A stretch of 64,000 nt of DNA, from the NCBI RefSeq assembly GCF_025989185.1, contig NZ_JAPDNT010000005.1, positions 62,001-126,000 on the forward strand, written 5' to 3'. Numbering within the stretch: position 1 is the first letter of the stretch; each line of letters starts with the position of its first letter. The notes beneath the pieces are model-generated. The model was not told the origin of the DNA. It saw only the letters and a list, made by a program, of their open reading frames with translations, and did no database searches. The position numbers and the translations under genes were made by a program. This document shows positions 1 to 10,143 of the stretch, in pieces. This stretch comes from Limobrevibacterium gyesilva (GTDB lineage: Bacteria > Pseudomonadota > Alphaproteobacteria > Acetobacterales > Acetobacteraceae).

Positions 1-237
1 CGGATGCGACAGGGCGGTGTAGTTCGACAGCAGCGCGCCACCGGCCGCGAGGGTGTTATTGATGTAAGGCGCATCGGCGGTGTCGCCGATGATCTGGCTG
101 TAGCCGTGGTTCTCCTCCACGACGACGACGATGTGGCTGTAGGCGGGAACGAGCGAGGTCGCCAAGGGAAGCGCTGCGGCGCTGATGGAAGCGAAGCTGG
201 TCGAGGCAGAAGCCGTGTTGCCGCTGGTGGTCGCCAT
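1..237 (-). CDS. Phosphoesterase-family protein, N-terminal fragment cut by the window edge
   Basis: Only the first 79 codons are present; the gene runs off the left edge. The ATG at 237 has a GAGGAG six bases upstream. Residues 35-52 (HIVVVVEENHGYSQIIGD) followed by APYIN and a SNYTALSHP stretch match the N-terminal core of the phosphoesterase family that contains acid phosphatase AcpA and phospholipase C (PF04185), where the EEN motif helps bind metal. The preceding 30 residues are Ala/Ser/Thr-rich and only mildly hydrophobic, so export is uncertain. The substrate cannot be judged from the fragment. It is divergent from the surface-protein gene to its right. Confidence 0.8.
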   Translation of the reverse strand, partial: MATTSGNTASASTSFASISAAALPLATSLVPAYSHIVVVVEENHGYSQIIGDTADAPYINNTLAAGGALLSNYTALSHP

Positions 238-906
238 GTTCAACTCCTCTCGTCATCCGGCGGTCGCGGCGCGCACGTCGCCGCTGCGAATCTCGGTTGT
301 GGGTATGCCTGTGGCACCCGATGGGCTATCGCCGATCCCTTCACGATCATGAGAAGCGCCTTCATCGCATCGGCTCTTTGACATTGGTCAAATCCACGTG
401 AGCGCGTCACCGTGTCGCCTGCCGATGGCTGTCTGGAACAGACGGGCGCCACGCCCCCCGTTTTGCAACACCGGCGCTGCAACGCCGATCTGGATGCGCA
501 CGACCTTTGCAACGCACGTCGTCCGTCCTCCAACGCGGCTCGAAGCGCATGCACCGAATTTGCCGCCGAGTTCTGCCCGGTTCCGGGCAGGTGCGAGCGC
601 TTTTGCGCGTATCAGAGTCCGTGTGTTGCCGGGCGTCATATTGCGGACTTGAAGCAATATTCGCCGTTCGCCGTCCCACTGCCTGTCGTCCAGGTTCGTG
701 CTCGTATCGCGACCACGGCGAGTACTAGACCCAAGTGCCAACTTGACCCGTGACGCAATATGCAACGAAGTCACCTCACCATGGCGGCAGCGGAACTGCC
801 GCCGGATTGCGGTGACGACAGCGCGCATGAGGTGTTGTCGTGGAATGTCATTGTGCGGCCGGCAATACCGGCTGCGCCAGCCCGCCCATATCGTGGGGAT
901 GCACAA
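238..906. other. Long divergent intergenic region
   Basis: About 670 bases separate the divergent phosphoesterase and surface-protein genes. Several short overlapping frames occur here, but none has a credible SD, domain or codon pattern. If the surface protein began at the upstream in-frame ATG (760) the gap would shrink to 522 bases, but residues 1-49 of that longer form look like translated leader. One clear palindrome lies at 377-392 and is listed separately. I see no RNA gene. Confidence 0.6.
377..392. promoter_or_regulatory. FNR/FixK-like 16-bp palindrome
   Basis: TTTGAC, four bases, GTCAAA: a perfect dyad that contains TTGA-N6-TCAA, the general form bound by FNR/FixK-type regulators. 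It lies about 140 bases before the phosphoesterase start and 515 before the surface-protein start. Assignment to a regulator is inference. Confidence 0.35.
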
Positions 907-3651
907 ATGGCCAGGACGATCAGCAGCACCATTATCGGCCCGGTTGTTCTCCGTGCCACGGACAATCCCCTCACGATCACCAGCACCGGCTCCGTGATCT
1001 CGTTTGGCACCGGAATCGACGGCATCGATGGTCCAGCGCTCACGACGTGGTCCATTGCCAATGACGGCAAGGTCACCTCGTCGGGCGGCATCGGCATATC
1101 ACTTGCCAGCAGCGGCACGATCAACAATGGGCCGACGCGCGGGATTGCCGCTGCCATCTCCGGGAGCACATTCGGCATCTCGATCGCAGGCGCCAATGGG
1201 ACCGTCACGAATGCCGGCAAGATATCCGGGCAAACCGGGGTTCTTCTGCAGTCGGGCGGCCGCGTCACCAATGCGTCCGGCGCGTCGATCACATCCAGCA
1301 AGTTCGGCGTCCAGATCCAACACGGCGTCGGGGCGGTCGTAAACGCCGGCACCATCGTCGCCACGCCGCCCAACTCCGGCGTGCTCACCTACGGCGTCGC
1401 ACTCACGGGCGGCGGCACCGTGACCAACACCGGCACGATCCAGGGCAGCGAGGATGGCGTCATTCTACAGGGCGGCAGCGGGACGGTCGTGAATTCCGGT
1501 GGTATCACCGGAACGGTCGACGACGGCGTTGCCCTGCTGAACGGCGGCAGCGTCACCAACAATGCGACAGGCAAGATCTCCGGTCAGGGTACGCTCGGCG
1601 GCGGCGTCTTCATCACCGGCAGTACCGGTACGGTCGTGAACAGCGGCAGCATCACGGGCGCCAACCATATCGGCGTCCTGCTCTCGGCCGGCGGCAGCAT
1701 CTCGAACGCCGCGTCGGCGTCGATTGCCGGCTACTCCTCTGGCATCTTCGTGAATGCCGGCGCCGCGACGGTGACGAATTCCGGCAGCATCAGCTCGTCG
1801 GGCGCGAACGGTACCGGCGTCTATCTCGAGGGCGGCGGCCTCATCACGAACAATACGGGCGGGAACATCTCCGGCCACAAGTTCGGCGTGTTCACGGAAT
1901 TCGCTCTCGGCACGATCGTGAACTCCGCCAGCATATCGGGCGGGACGTATGACGGCATCGTCATGGGGCTCGGGGGCAGCATCACCAATAACGTGGGCGG
2001 CTCCATCCTGGGCGGCAGCAGCGGCGTCTACGTGAAGTACCGGGCGGCGGGGACCGTCACCAATACCGGGAGCATCCGAGGCAACGCCGGCGCCGGTGTT
2101 GATCTGGGGGATGGCGGCGGAGTCACCAACAATGCGACCGGCACCATCTCCGGCAGCCAGTTCGGCGTGTTCGTTACCGGCGCCGCTGCTGCGGTGGCGA
2201 ACGCCGGCAGCATCTCGGGCGACACGTATCACGGTGTCGTTCTCGGCGCCGGCGGCAGCGTGTCGAATGCGGCGGGCGGGTCCATTTCCGGCAGCCGGGA
2301 GGGCATCTACGTCAGATCCGGCAGTTCAGGGTCCATTACCAATGCCGGCCGGATCACGGGGCAATACGCCATCTATTTCGGGTCTGGCGGCAGCGTCACG
2401 AACGTGGCGGGAGGGACCATTTCGGGCACCGGCATGGGCGTCGATTTCGGGCACGCCGCGGGAACGGTGGCCAACTCCGGAACCATCACCGGCATCGGCT
2501 CGACGGGCGTCCGCCTTGGGTCCGGCGGCAGCATTACCAACGCGGTGGCCGCGTCGATCTCGGGAAACGGTGCCGGCGCCAGCGTTTATGGAGGCGCCGG
2601 CAGCCTGACGAACAATGGCGGACTCTCCGGGCAGACAGGGGTCTTCATGACCGGCGGGCCCGGGACGGTCACGAACAGCGGCAGCATCGCCGGCACCGCC
2701 AGTTTCGGCGCCCTGCTCTCGGCTGGGGGCAGTGTTTCGAATGCCGTGGGCGCGTCGATTTCAGGGGTGAGTGCGGGCGTCTTCGTCAACGGCGGAGCCG
2801 CGACCGTCGCCAACTACGGCCGCATCAGCGCAACCTCCGGCGCGGCGCTCGATATCGAAGGCGGCGGCAGTGTGGCGAACGCTGCGGGTGCATCGATCAG
2901 CGGCAGCGCGTTCGGCATCTTCCTCGGCGGCGGAGCGGGGACGGTCACGAATGCAGGCACGATCTCCGGGTCAAGCTACGCCGTGAAGTTCTCCGGAAGT
3001 GCGGCCGATCTTCTGGTCGTGAATCCCGGCGCGGTGTTTGTCGGCGCGGTCGGCGGCGGCAGCGGCGCCAACACCCTGGAGCTCGCGCAGGGGCCGACAA
3101 CCGGCACCATCACCGGCCTGGGCAGCAGCTTCCTCGGCTTCGGCACCGTCAAGGTGGATACCGGCGCAAGCTGGACACTGAGCGGCAGCAACACCGCCGG
3201 AACCATGACGAACAACGGCACCCTTGCCATCGCCAACGGCGGCGGCCTCGATGTCTCCACCACTGTCGATCCCGCCAGCACCGGGGTGTTCCAGCTGGCC
3301 AACACCGCAACGCTCGAGGTTGCCGCCGATGCGGGATCGGGCAACCAGATGCAGTTCCTCGGACCGTCCGAATTGATCGTTGACAGCGCCGCCCTGTTCG
3401 GAACCAATGTAGGTCTGTCGACATACACTGGCCCGCTGCTCGAGAATTTCGGGATCGGTGACCAGATCGACCTCAGGGACGTTGTCCCGACGGGAGTGAC
3501 CCTCAATTACGCGGCCGCCACCGGACTGTTGCAGATAGCAAGCGGGGGCACCGGCGTCGCGACGCTGCTGTTCCAGAACTCCACCCTTGGCAGCGGCAGC
3601 TTCCAGGTCGCGGATGACGGATCGGGGCACGCCCTGATCAAGCTCGGCTGA
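907..3651 (+). CDS. Repeat-rich beta-helix surface protein (adhesin-like)
   Basis: A 914-residue protein. Most of the first 700 residues are imperfect repeats of about 20 residues built on GGSVTNAAGGSISG and GTVTNSGSISG themes, rich in Gly, Ser, Thr, Asn and Ala. This is the pattern of a right-handed parallel beta-helix of filamentous adhesins. The last 215 residues are non-repetitive and end in IDLRDVVPTG and DDGSGHALIKLG. There is no cleavable signal peptide, no autotransporter barrel and no RTX nonapeptide block, so its export route is unclear. A C-terminal type I secretion signal is possible. ATG 907 is chosen over in-frame 760 because GGGGATGC lies just upstream and earlier residues look non-coding. 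A secreted protein follows 26 bases later. Confidence 0.75.
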   Translation: MARTISSTIIGPVVLRATDNPLTITSTGSVISFGTGIDGIDGPALTTWSIANDGKVTSSGGIGISLASSGTINNGPTRGIAAAISGSTFGISIAGANGTVTNAGKISGQTGVLLQSGGRVTNASGASITSSKFGVQIQHGVGAVVNAGTIVATPPNSGVLTYGVALTGGGTVTNTGTIQGSEDGVILQGGSGTVVNSGGITGTVDDGVALLNGGSVTNNATGKISGQGTLGGGVFITGSTGTVVNSGSITGANHIGVLLSAGGSISNAASASIAGYSSGIFVNAGAATVTNSGSISSSGANGTGVYLEGGGLITNNTGGNISGHKFGVFTEFALGTIVNSASISGGTYDGIVMGLGGSITNNVGGSILGGSSGVYVKYRAAGTVTNTGSIRGNAGAGVDLGDGGGVTNNATGTISGSQFGVFVTGAAAAVANAGSISGDTYHGVVLGAGGSVSNAAGGSISGSREGIYVRSGSSGSITNAGRITGQYAIYFGSGGSVTNVAGGTISGTGMGVDFGHAAGTVANSGTITGIGSTGVRLGSGGSITNAVAASISGNGAGASVYGGAGSLTNNGGLSGQTGVFMTGGPGTVTNSGSIAGTASFGALLSAGGSVSNAVGASISGVSAGVFVNGGAATVANYGRISATSGAALDIEGGGSVANAAGASISGSAFGIFLGGGAGTVTNAGTISGSSYAVKFSGSAADLLVVNPGAVFVGAVGGGSGANTLELAQGPTTGTITGLGSSFLGFGTVKVDTGASWTLSGSNTAGTMTNNGTLAIANGGGLDVSTTVDPASTGVFQLANTATLEVAADAGSGNQMQFLGPSELIVDSAALFGTNVGLSTYTGPLLENFGIGDQIDLRDVVPTGVTLNYAAATGLLQIASGGTGVATLLFQNSTLGSGSFQVADDGSGHALIKLG

Positions 3652-3677
3652 CGAGGTGGCGAACGGGCAGAGGCGGG

Positions 3678-4910
3678 TTGCAAGTGTTGATCGTTGTGCG
3701 GGCTCTCTACGTCACGGCCGTGCTGGCGGTAAGCGTCAGCACGGCGCTGGCCTATGACCATCTGGCGACGGCACAGCCGGTTCCGACACCGGAGATGCCG
3801 CGGCCAGGTTATCTGCAGTCCGTGACCGACCCGGCCTTCGGGACACCGTTCACGCGCGTGACCGATCCCGGGGGGCAGGTGCTGCCGACCGCGTCCTGCA
3901 GCCCGGACTATTGCACGCACCGCTATGCCACGTCGCAGGCATGGAACGCGGATCAGAGTCTGTTGCTGATCGTCAATGGATGCCAGGAGGCGTGCTCGCT
4001 GTTTCTGGACGGGCGCAATTTCGCGCCGGTCTTCCAGCGCATCGTTCCCAATGAGTGCGAATGGCACCCCACCGACGCGGCGCTGATGATCTGTGCCGAC
4101 CGCAACGAGATCTATACCTGGGCGCCGCGGACCGACACCAAGAACGTCGTCTACGCGCCCAACGGCTACAGAGGCTTTCAGTTCGGGCCGTACAAGGGTA
4201 ATCCCTCGAAGGACGGCAAACGGCTCGTGGTCCGCGCCACGAATGCCGAAGGGACGATGGTGGCATTCGCGTACGACATCCACGCACGGATGAAGTACCC
4301 GGATATCGACCTCACCAAGCTGACGGGCACCAACAGCTACTGCAGCATCTCGCCCTCCGGCGAATACATATTCTGCTTCCAGGAAATGCCGGACGAGACC
4401 AACGAATCATACATCTTCACCGTCCGTGGGGCGCAGATCCAGCACTGGACCGGCAATCACCGGCCGGGGCACGGCGACATGACGATCGATCCCGATGGCA
4501 GCGACGTCTATGTGGGCATCAGCAAGGCCGACCCGGACAAGTATCACGTCATCAAACGGCGGCTGCGTGACGGCAAGGTCACGGATCTCGCACCCTATGG
4601 GGAAGGTCAGCATGCCTCGATCCGCAGCATCAACCGGCCAGGCTGGGTTTTCCTGACCTATACCGGCACATATGCCGAGATCACCGAACACCCGGACTGG
4701 GCGCCGTTCTACCAGGAGGTCGTGGCGCTGCGCATAGACGGCAGCGGCGAGATCCGGCGGATCGTGCAGACCCGCGCCGCCAAGCACGACTACTGGAGCG
4801 AGGCCCATGCCTCCCCATCACCCGACGGCTCCCAGGTGATCTGGTCGAGCAACTGGGGCCAGGCGGGCGACCCGGTCGCGGACTACGTGGCGGAGCTGCG
4901 TTGGCCGTAG
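3678..4910 (+). CDS. Secreted beta-propeller-like protein of unknown function
   Basis: A 410-residue protein with a clear N-terminal signal peptide: the hydrophobic stretch ALYVTAVLAVSVSTALA is followed by probable cleavage after ALA (about residue 25). The mature part contains repeated blade-like segments (for example ASPSPDGSQVIWSSNWG, SISPSGEYIFCF) as in TolB/oligogalacturonate-lyase-type propellers. Cysteines at 74 and 79 and further pairs suggest disulfides in the periplasm or outside. The start is TTG 3678 with AGAGG four bases away, or GTG 3684 with better spacing. It lies 26 bases after the beta-helix gene and may be co-transcribed with it. No catalytic residues are recognised. Confidence 0.65.
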   Translation: MQVLIVVRALYVTAVLAVSVSTALAYDHLATAQPVPTPEMPRPGYLQSVTDPAFGTPFTRVTDPGGQVLPTASCSPDYCTHRYATSQAWNADQSLLLIVNGCQEACSLFLDGRNFAPVFQRIVPNECEWHPTDAALMICADRNEIYTWAPRTDTKNVVYAPNGYRGFQFGPYKGNPSKDGKRLVVRATNAEGTMVAFAYDIHARMKYPDIDLTKLTGTNSYCSISPSGEYIFCFQEMPDETNESYIFTVRGAQIQHWTGNHRPGHGDMTIDPDGSDVYVGISKADPDKYHVIKRRLRDGKVTDLAPYGEGQHASIRSINRPGWVFLTYTGTYAEITEHPDWAPFYQEVVALRIDGSGEIRRIVQTRAAKHDYWSEAHASPSPDGSQVIWSSNWGQAGDPVADYVAELRWP

Positions 4911-4975
4911 GCGGCGCCGTAGCGGTTCTCACCCGGTCTGTTGCTGGCTGAAGCAACGCGCTTGCGGGCGCCGCC
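4910..4975. terminator. Bidirectional hairpin between convergent genes
   Basis: GGCGGCGCC (4910-4918) and GGCGCCGCC (4967-4975) form perfect 9-bp arms. An inner GTTGCT/AGCAAC hairpin sits at 4940-4957. It exactly fills the gap between the stop of the secreted protein and the stop of the LuxR gene. TT follows on the plus side but there is no long T-run. Confidence 0.55.
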
Positions 4976-4976
4976 T

Positions 4977-6158
4977 TCAGCTGCCGTTATTTCCGCGCTG
5001 CGGCCGCGCCACAACACGAGCGGGCAATGCGATGACCGCTTCATGGGCAGGCATGGATGGCACACCCGCCTGGACGAGGCCGGTGGCGACAACGACCTCG
5101 GTTCGGTTCCGCACGCGGAGCTTGCGAATGATATTGTGCACATGCGCCTTCACCGTGCTCAGCGACATCCCGAGCCGGAAGGCAATGAGCTTGTTCGGGG
5201 TCCCCTGGCGCAGCAGGTCCAGCACCGCTTTCTCGCGTGGCGTCAGCTTTGCGGGGATCGCGGAGTCTGGCACGGCTTGCAGCCCCTCAAGCAGCATCTG
5301 CGCCTGTGGCCGGTCGTGGCCACGAAGACGCGGAAAATATCCGCCGCCGGCGACGACAAGGCGGAGCGCCGCGGCCGCGACCTCGACATTGTTGGACGTC
5401 GGGATATAGCCCTGCAGGCCCAGCTGGACGACCATATCCTCGGCGCCGCGTGCTTCGTCGGCATCGACGATCACGACGATCGGCAGTTCCGGGCAGTTGG
5501 CGCGCAGCCAGGCGATCTGGGCTTCCAGCCATTCATCGGACTGCACCGGCTTGTCCACGCCGAGGATCACTGCTGCGGCCCGCTTGAGCGCCTCGACCTG
5601 GAACGACGTCACGGCGTCGGATCCGGCAGTCACCTCGAACTCCTGGCAGAAGCGGTTCAACCAGCAGGTCAGGCATCCGCGCACGAATTCCCGCCGCTCC
5701 ACGACGAGCAACCGATTCGGCTTGGCTGTCGACTCGCCGGGGGGGCTCGGCGTTTCGCGAGGCGCTCGGTCCGCAACCAGGATGGGGCTCGCCTGCAGAC
5801 TGCCGGGAGCCGGCTGGCGGTGACCATAGGTGGCCATCATCTGGATCAGCCGGAGCGGACGGTCGCGGCGCGACCCTGCGTCGACGACCGGCGCATCGAA
5901 GCCAGCCCATCGCCAGGTCCAACGCTGCGTGGCGAGTCTCCCGCGCGAGGGAACGGCGCCCGCCAATTGTTCCAGCGGCGCCGTGGCTGCGGCATCCCCG
6001 CGAATAGCTACGCGCGTCGCGAGGCCGGCGGCCTGCCCAGGGGCATCGCGACAGGGCACGGTTCGCGCCGGGCCGACAGCCAGCTCGCCATCTTTGACGT
6101 TCGCATCCGTTTCTGCGTCTCCGCCATGGAGTCCAGGACGAATCAATACGTTGCGCAT
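4977..6158 (-). CDS. LuxR/NarL-type transcriptional regulator with degenerate receiver
   Basis: The C-terminal part (about residues 305-350) is a LuxR helix-turn-helix: LTPREKAVLDLLRQG then IAFRLGMSLSTVKAHVHNI. Before it lies a receiver-like fold (RLLVVERREFVRGC; PIVVIVDADEARG; GLQGYIPT). The usual acidic pair is replaced by VVERRE, and the phospho-acceptor is not obvious, so phosphorylation is doubtful. The open frame gives 393 residues, but the first 106 are unlike the family. The ATG pair at 5840/5837 would give a more typical 286-287 residues. Neither start has a strong SD. It lies between the surface genes and the polysaccharide locus and may control either; no target is shown. Confidence 0.7.
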   Translation of the reverse strand: MRNVLIRPGLHGGDAETDANVKDGELAVGPARTVPCRDAPGQAAGLATRVAIRGDAAATAPLEQLAGAVPSRGRLATQRWTWRWAGFDAPVVDAGSRRDRPLRLIQMMATYGHRQPAPGSLQASPILVADRAPRETPSPPGESTAKPNRLLVVERREFVRGCLTCWLNRFCQEFEVTAGSDAVTSFQVEALKRAAAVILGVDKPVQSDEWLEAQIAWLRANCPELPIVVIVDADEARGAEDMVVQLGLQGYIPTSNNVEVAAAALRLVVAGGGYFPRLRGHDRPQAQMLLEGLQAVPDSAIPAKLTPREKAVLDLLRQGTPNKLIAFRLGMSLSTVKAHVHNIIRKLRVRNRTEVVVATGLVQAGVPSMPAHEAVIALPARVVARPQRGNNGS

Positions 6159-6430
6159 CGGAGCTGCCCAGATGACTTAGATTCGCTCTACAACTTGTAG
6201 CGTGTCGGTTGCGTGAACCCGGAGGTCGCCGCAGTACCGGTAATGATATCGGACCCGTCACCAATTTGTCACAAAACGAGCCGAAAGATATCGAAACAGC
6301 ACATAATATGATTGTAAGTTGCACTCCAGCAGACAATCTGAATAGATCGTAAGTCCTCGCGATATTGTGCATCGGGTTCCGGGCGCGACCGCGGGGCCGC
6401 ATCGGGTCACCTCGGTGGGGCCAGCGTGCC

Positions 6431-8254
<1,824 letters not shown>

Positions 8255-8342
8255 TCCTACGCCTCGTTCCCAGCCGTCATATCAGTGCCATGGGTCGCGG
8301 TCGCCAAGCCCCTCCCGCCCGGCAGCATGCGGCGCGGCCGCC

Positions 8343-9350
8343 TCAGGTCATGAAAGTGGCTTCTCGTCGCACCCGGCCATTGCCAAGCCGGGTTCGCCAC
8401 CACGCAATCGTGCGGGTCAGGCCATCCCGAAATCCGACACGGGGACGCCATCCGACATCCCCGGTGAGGCGGCTGCTGTCGGCCTGCAATGCAAGAACTT
8501 CGGAGCTGTCCGGGCGCAGCCGCTCCGCTTCCTGTCGGACAGGCTTGGTGCAACCCGTGATCTCCGCAACCAGCTCGATCATGTCCGCAACAGCGAATGC
8601 CTTGCCGGTGCCCGCATTGTACGGGCGCCCGAACTCGACTCCGGAGCCGATGCCAAGGGCCATGAATGCCCGGACAGTATCATCGACGAATGTGAAGTCG
8701 CGAACGGTGTCGGTCGCCCCCACCTTGAGCGCGGGGCATTCCGGGTCAAGCATCTGGCGGATGACCGTGGGGATGATCGCACGCTCGCTCTGGCGCGGGC
8801 CGAAGGTGTTGAAGGGCCGCAGGATGGCCACCTGGAGGCCGAAAGAGCGGGCGAACGATTCGGCGAGCATGTCGGCGCCGATCTTCGAGGCGGAATACGG
8901 CGACTGCCCCTGCAGCGGGTGGCTTTCCGTGATCGGCAGCGTGATGGCGGTGCCGTAGACTTCACTGGTGGACGTATGGACGACGCGCGTGACGCCACAC
9001 TCCCGCGCGGCCTCCAGGATATTGAGCGTCCCCAGCACGTTGGTTTCCACGTAGGATTGGGCGGCAACGTACGAATGCGGGATCGCGATCAGCGCCGCGA
9101 GATGGAAGACCACGTCATGTCCCGGCATGAGGCGGCGAATGAACGCTGCATCGCGAACGTCACCGCGCACGCGCGTAAGGGTCGGATGGACGTCGGCAGG
9201 GATGTCGTCCAGCCAGCCATGGGCGTCGAAGGAGTTGTAGAGGCATAATGCCGTGACAGTGGCGCCGCGGTCCGAAAGCGCCTCGGCCAGATGCGAGCCG
9301 ATGAAGCCATCGGCGCCGGTTACCAGAACTCTCACTCCCCCGTATCCCAA
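8343..9350 (-). CDS. NAD-dependent sugar 4,6-dehydratase/epimerase (LegB-like SDR)
   Basis: An extended short-chain dehydrogenase of 335 residues. The NAD site VTGADGFIGSHLAEAL is at the N terminus, the catalytic STSEVYGT and YSASKIGAD (Tyr-x3-Lys) are central, and RPFNTFGPRQS follows. These strings match UDP-HexNAc 4,6-dehydratases of the LegB type, giving a 4-keto-6-deoxy sugar. The start is TTG 9350, supported by AGGAG six bases upstream; an internal GTG at 9335 has no usable spacing. It lies downstream of the phosphoglycosyl transferase and aminotransferase genes, and upstream of glmS. The exact sugar nucleotide is inferred from family and context. Confidence 0.85.
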   Translation of the reverse strand: MGYGGVRVLVTGADGFIGSHLAEALSDRGATVTALCLYNSFDAHGWLDDIPADVHPTLTRVRGDVRDAAFIRRLMPGHDVVFHLAALIAIPHSYVAAQSYVETNVLGTLNILEAARECGVTRVVHTSTSEVYGTAITLPITESHPLQGQSPYSASKIGADMLAESFARSFGLQVAILRPFNTFGPRQSERAIIPTVIRQMLDPECPALKVGATDTVRDFTFVDDTVRAFMALGIGSGVEFGRPYNAGTGKAFAVADMIELVAEITGCTKPVRQEAERLRPDSSEVLALQADSSRLTGDVGWRPRVGFRDGLTRTIAWWRTRLGNGRVRREATFMT

Positions 9351-9403
9351 GACCGTCTCCTCTTATAGGGGCCGCGTGTCGCGCATCGTCCAGGGCAATG
9401 GCG

Positions 9404-10138
9404 TCAGCGCACCGTCTCGCGGCGGTTCTCCTGGACCCACCGCTCCACGCTTTCGGCAATGTTCGCGCCCGGGCCCGACAGCGGCGAGCCGCCGAATACG
9501 GCAAACGTCCCGCGAAATATCCAGCCGATGTCGCGCCACATGGTTCGTGAAGGATAATATGCCAGGTCGATGCGGGCCTTGGTCGGGAACAGCACATCGC
9601 GGTAATACTGCTCCGGGTCGTCAGCGCCTCCGTACAGCGACCCCTCGTTGCGAAACAGCGTCTGACTCGGGCCGAAGATGCCCGGCTTGTAATCCAGCAC
9701 CCGGCGGCATGAATCATCGAAGCAATCCGCGAAATTGGGCGTCTCCGGGCGCGGCCCGACAACCGCCATGTCGCCCTTGAGGACGTTCCAGAGTTGTGGC
9801 AGCTCATCGAGCTTGGCACGCTCCAGAACACGGCCGACGCGCGTCAAACGGGAGTCATTTTCCACGGTGACGGCCTGGCCGTTTGTTCCGCAGCTGCCGT
9901 GGAACTTGCGGAATTTATACAGGCGGAACGGGCGACCGCCGCGACCAAGGCGCGTTTGCGAAAAGAAGAGCGGCCATCCGCTATCCGCGCAAATGGCCAC
10001 CGCGATGAGGATCATGAGCGGCACGAGGAGGACTAGCGCACCGGTCGCTACCACCAGGTCGAACATGGGCAGGGCCTCGGTGCCCATCTCGTACGCGTCC
10101 AGCCGCGCAATGTCGGTGATCCGGCCGTCGCTTGCCAT
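9404..10138 (-). CDS. Minimal phosphoglycosyl transferase (initiating sugar-1-P transferase)
   Basis: The 244-residue protein has one hydrophobic segment (FDLVVATGALVLLVPLMILIAV) followed by the family core FSQTRLGRGGRPFRLYKFR, KLDELPQLWNVLKGDMAVVGPRPE and KPGIFGPSQ. This is the PglC/WcaJ catalytic domain, which moves a sugar-1-phosphate from its nucleotide to undecaprenyl phosphate at the inner membrane. It lacks the long multi-spanning N-terminal half of WcaJ. ATG 10138 is preferred over the longer frame because it lies six bases past the aminotransferase stop, with GGGATAGGGG upstream, and the extra residues upstream are just that gene in another frame. It probably starts assembly of the repeat unit. 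Confidence 0.88.
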   Translation of the reverse strand: MASDGRITDIARLDAYEMGTEALPMFDLVVATGALVLLVPLMILIAVAICADSGWPLFFSQTRLGRGGRPFRLYKFRKFHGSCGTNGQAVTVENDSRLTRVGRVLERAKLDELPQLWNVLKGDMAVVGPRPETPNFADCFDDSCRRVLDYKPGIFGPSQTLFRNEGSLYGGADDPEQYYRDVLFPTKARIDLAYYPSRTMWRDIGWIFRGTFAVFGGSPLSGPGANIAESVERWVQENRRETVR

Positions 10139-10143
10139 CGCCC

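Noticed and set aside
398-753. Overlapping short frames in the divergent gap
   Set aside because: Three registers are open together, Cys/Arg-rich, without SD or homology. This is chance openness in GC-rich DNA.
907-3000. Tandem DNA repeats that might be a CRISPR or satellite
   Set aside because: Periodicity is at protein level (beta-helix units). The DNA units diverge and have no constant repeat-spacer structure.
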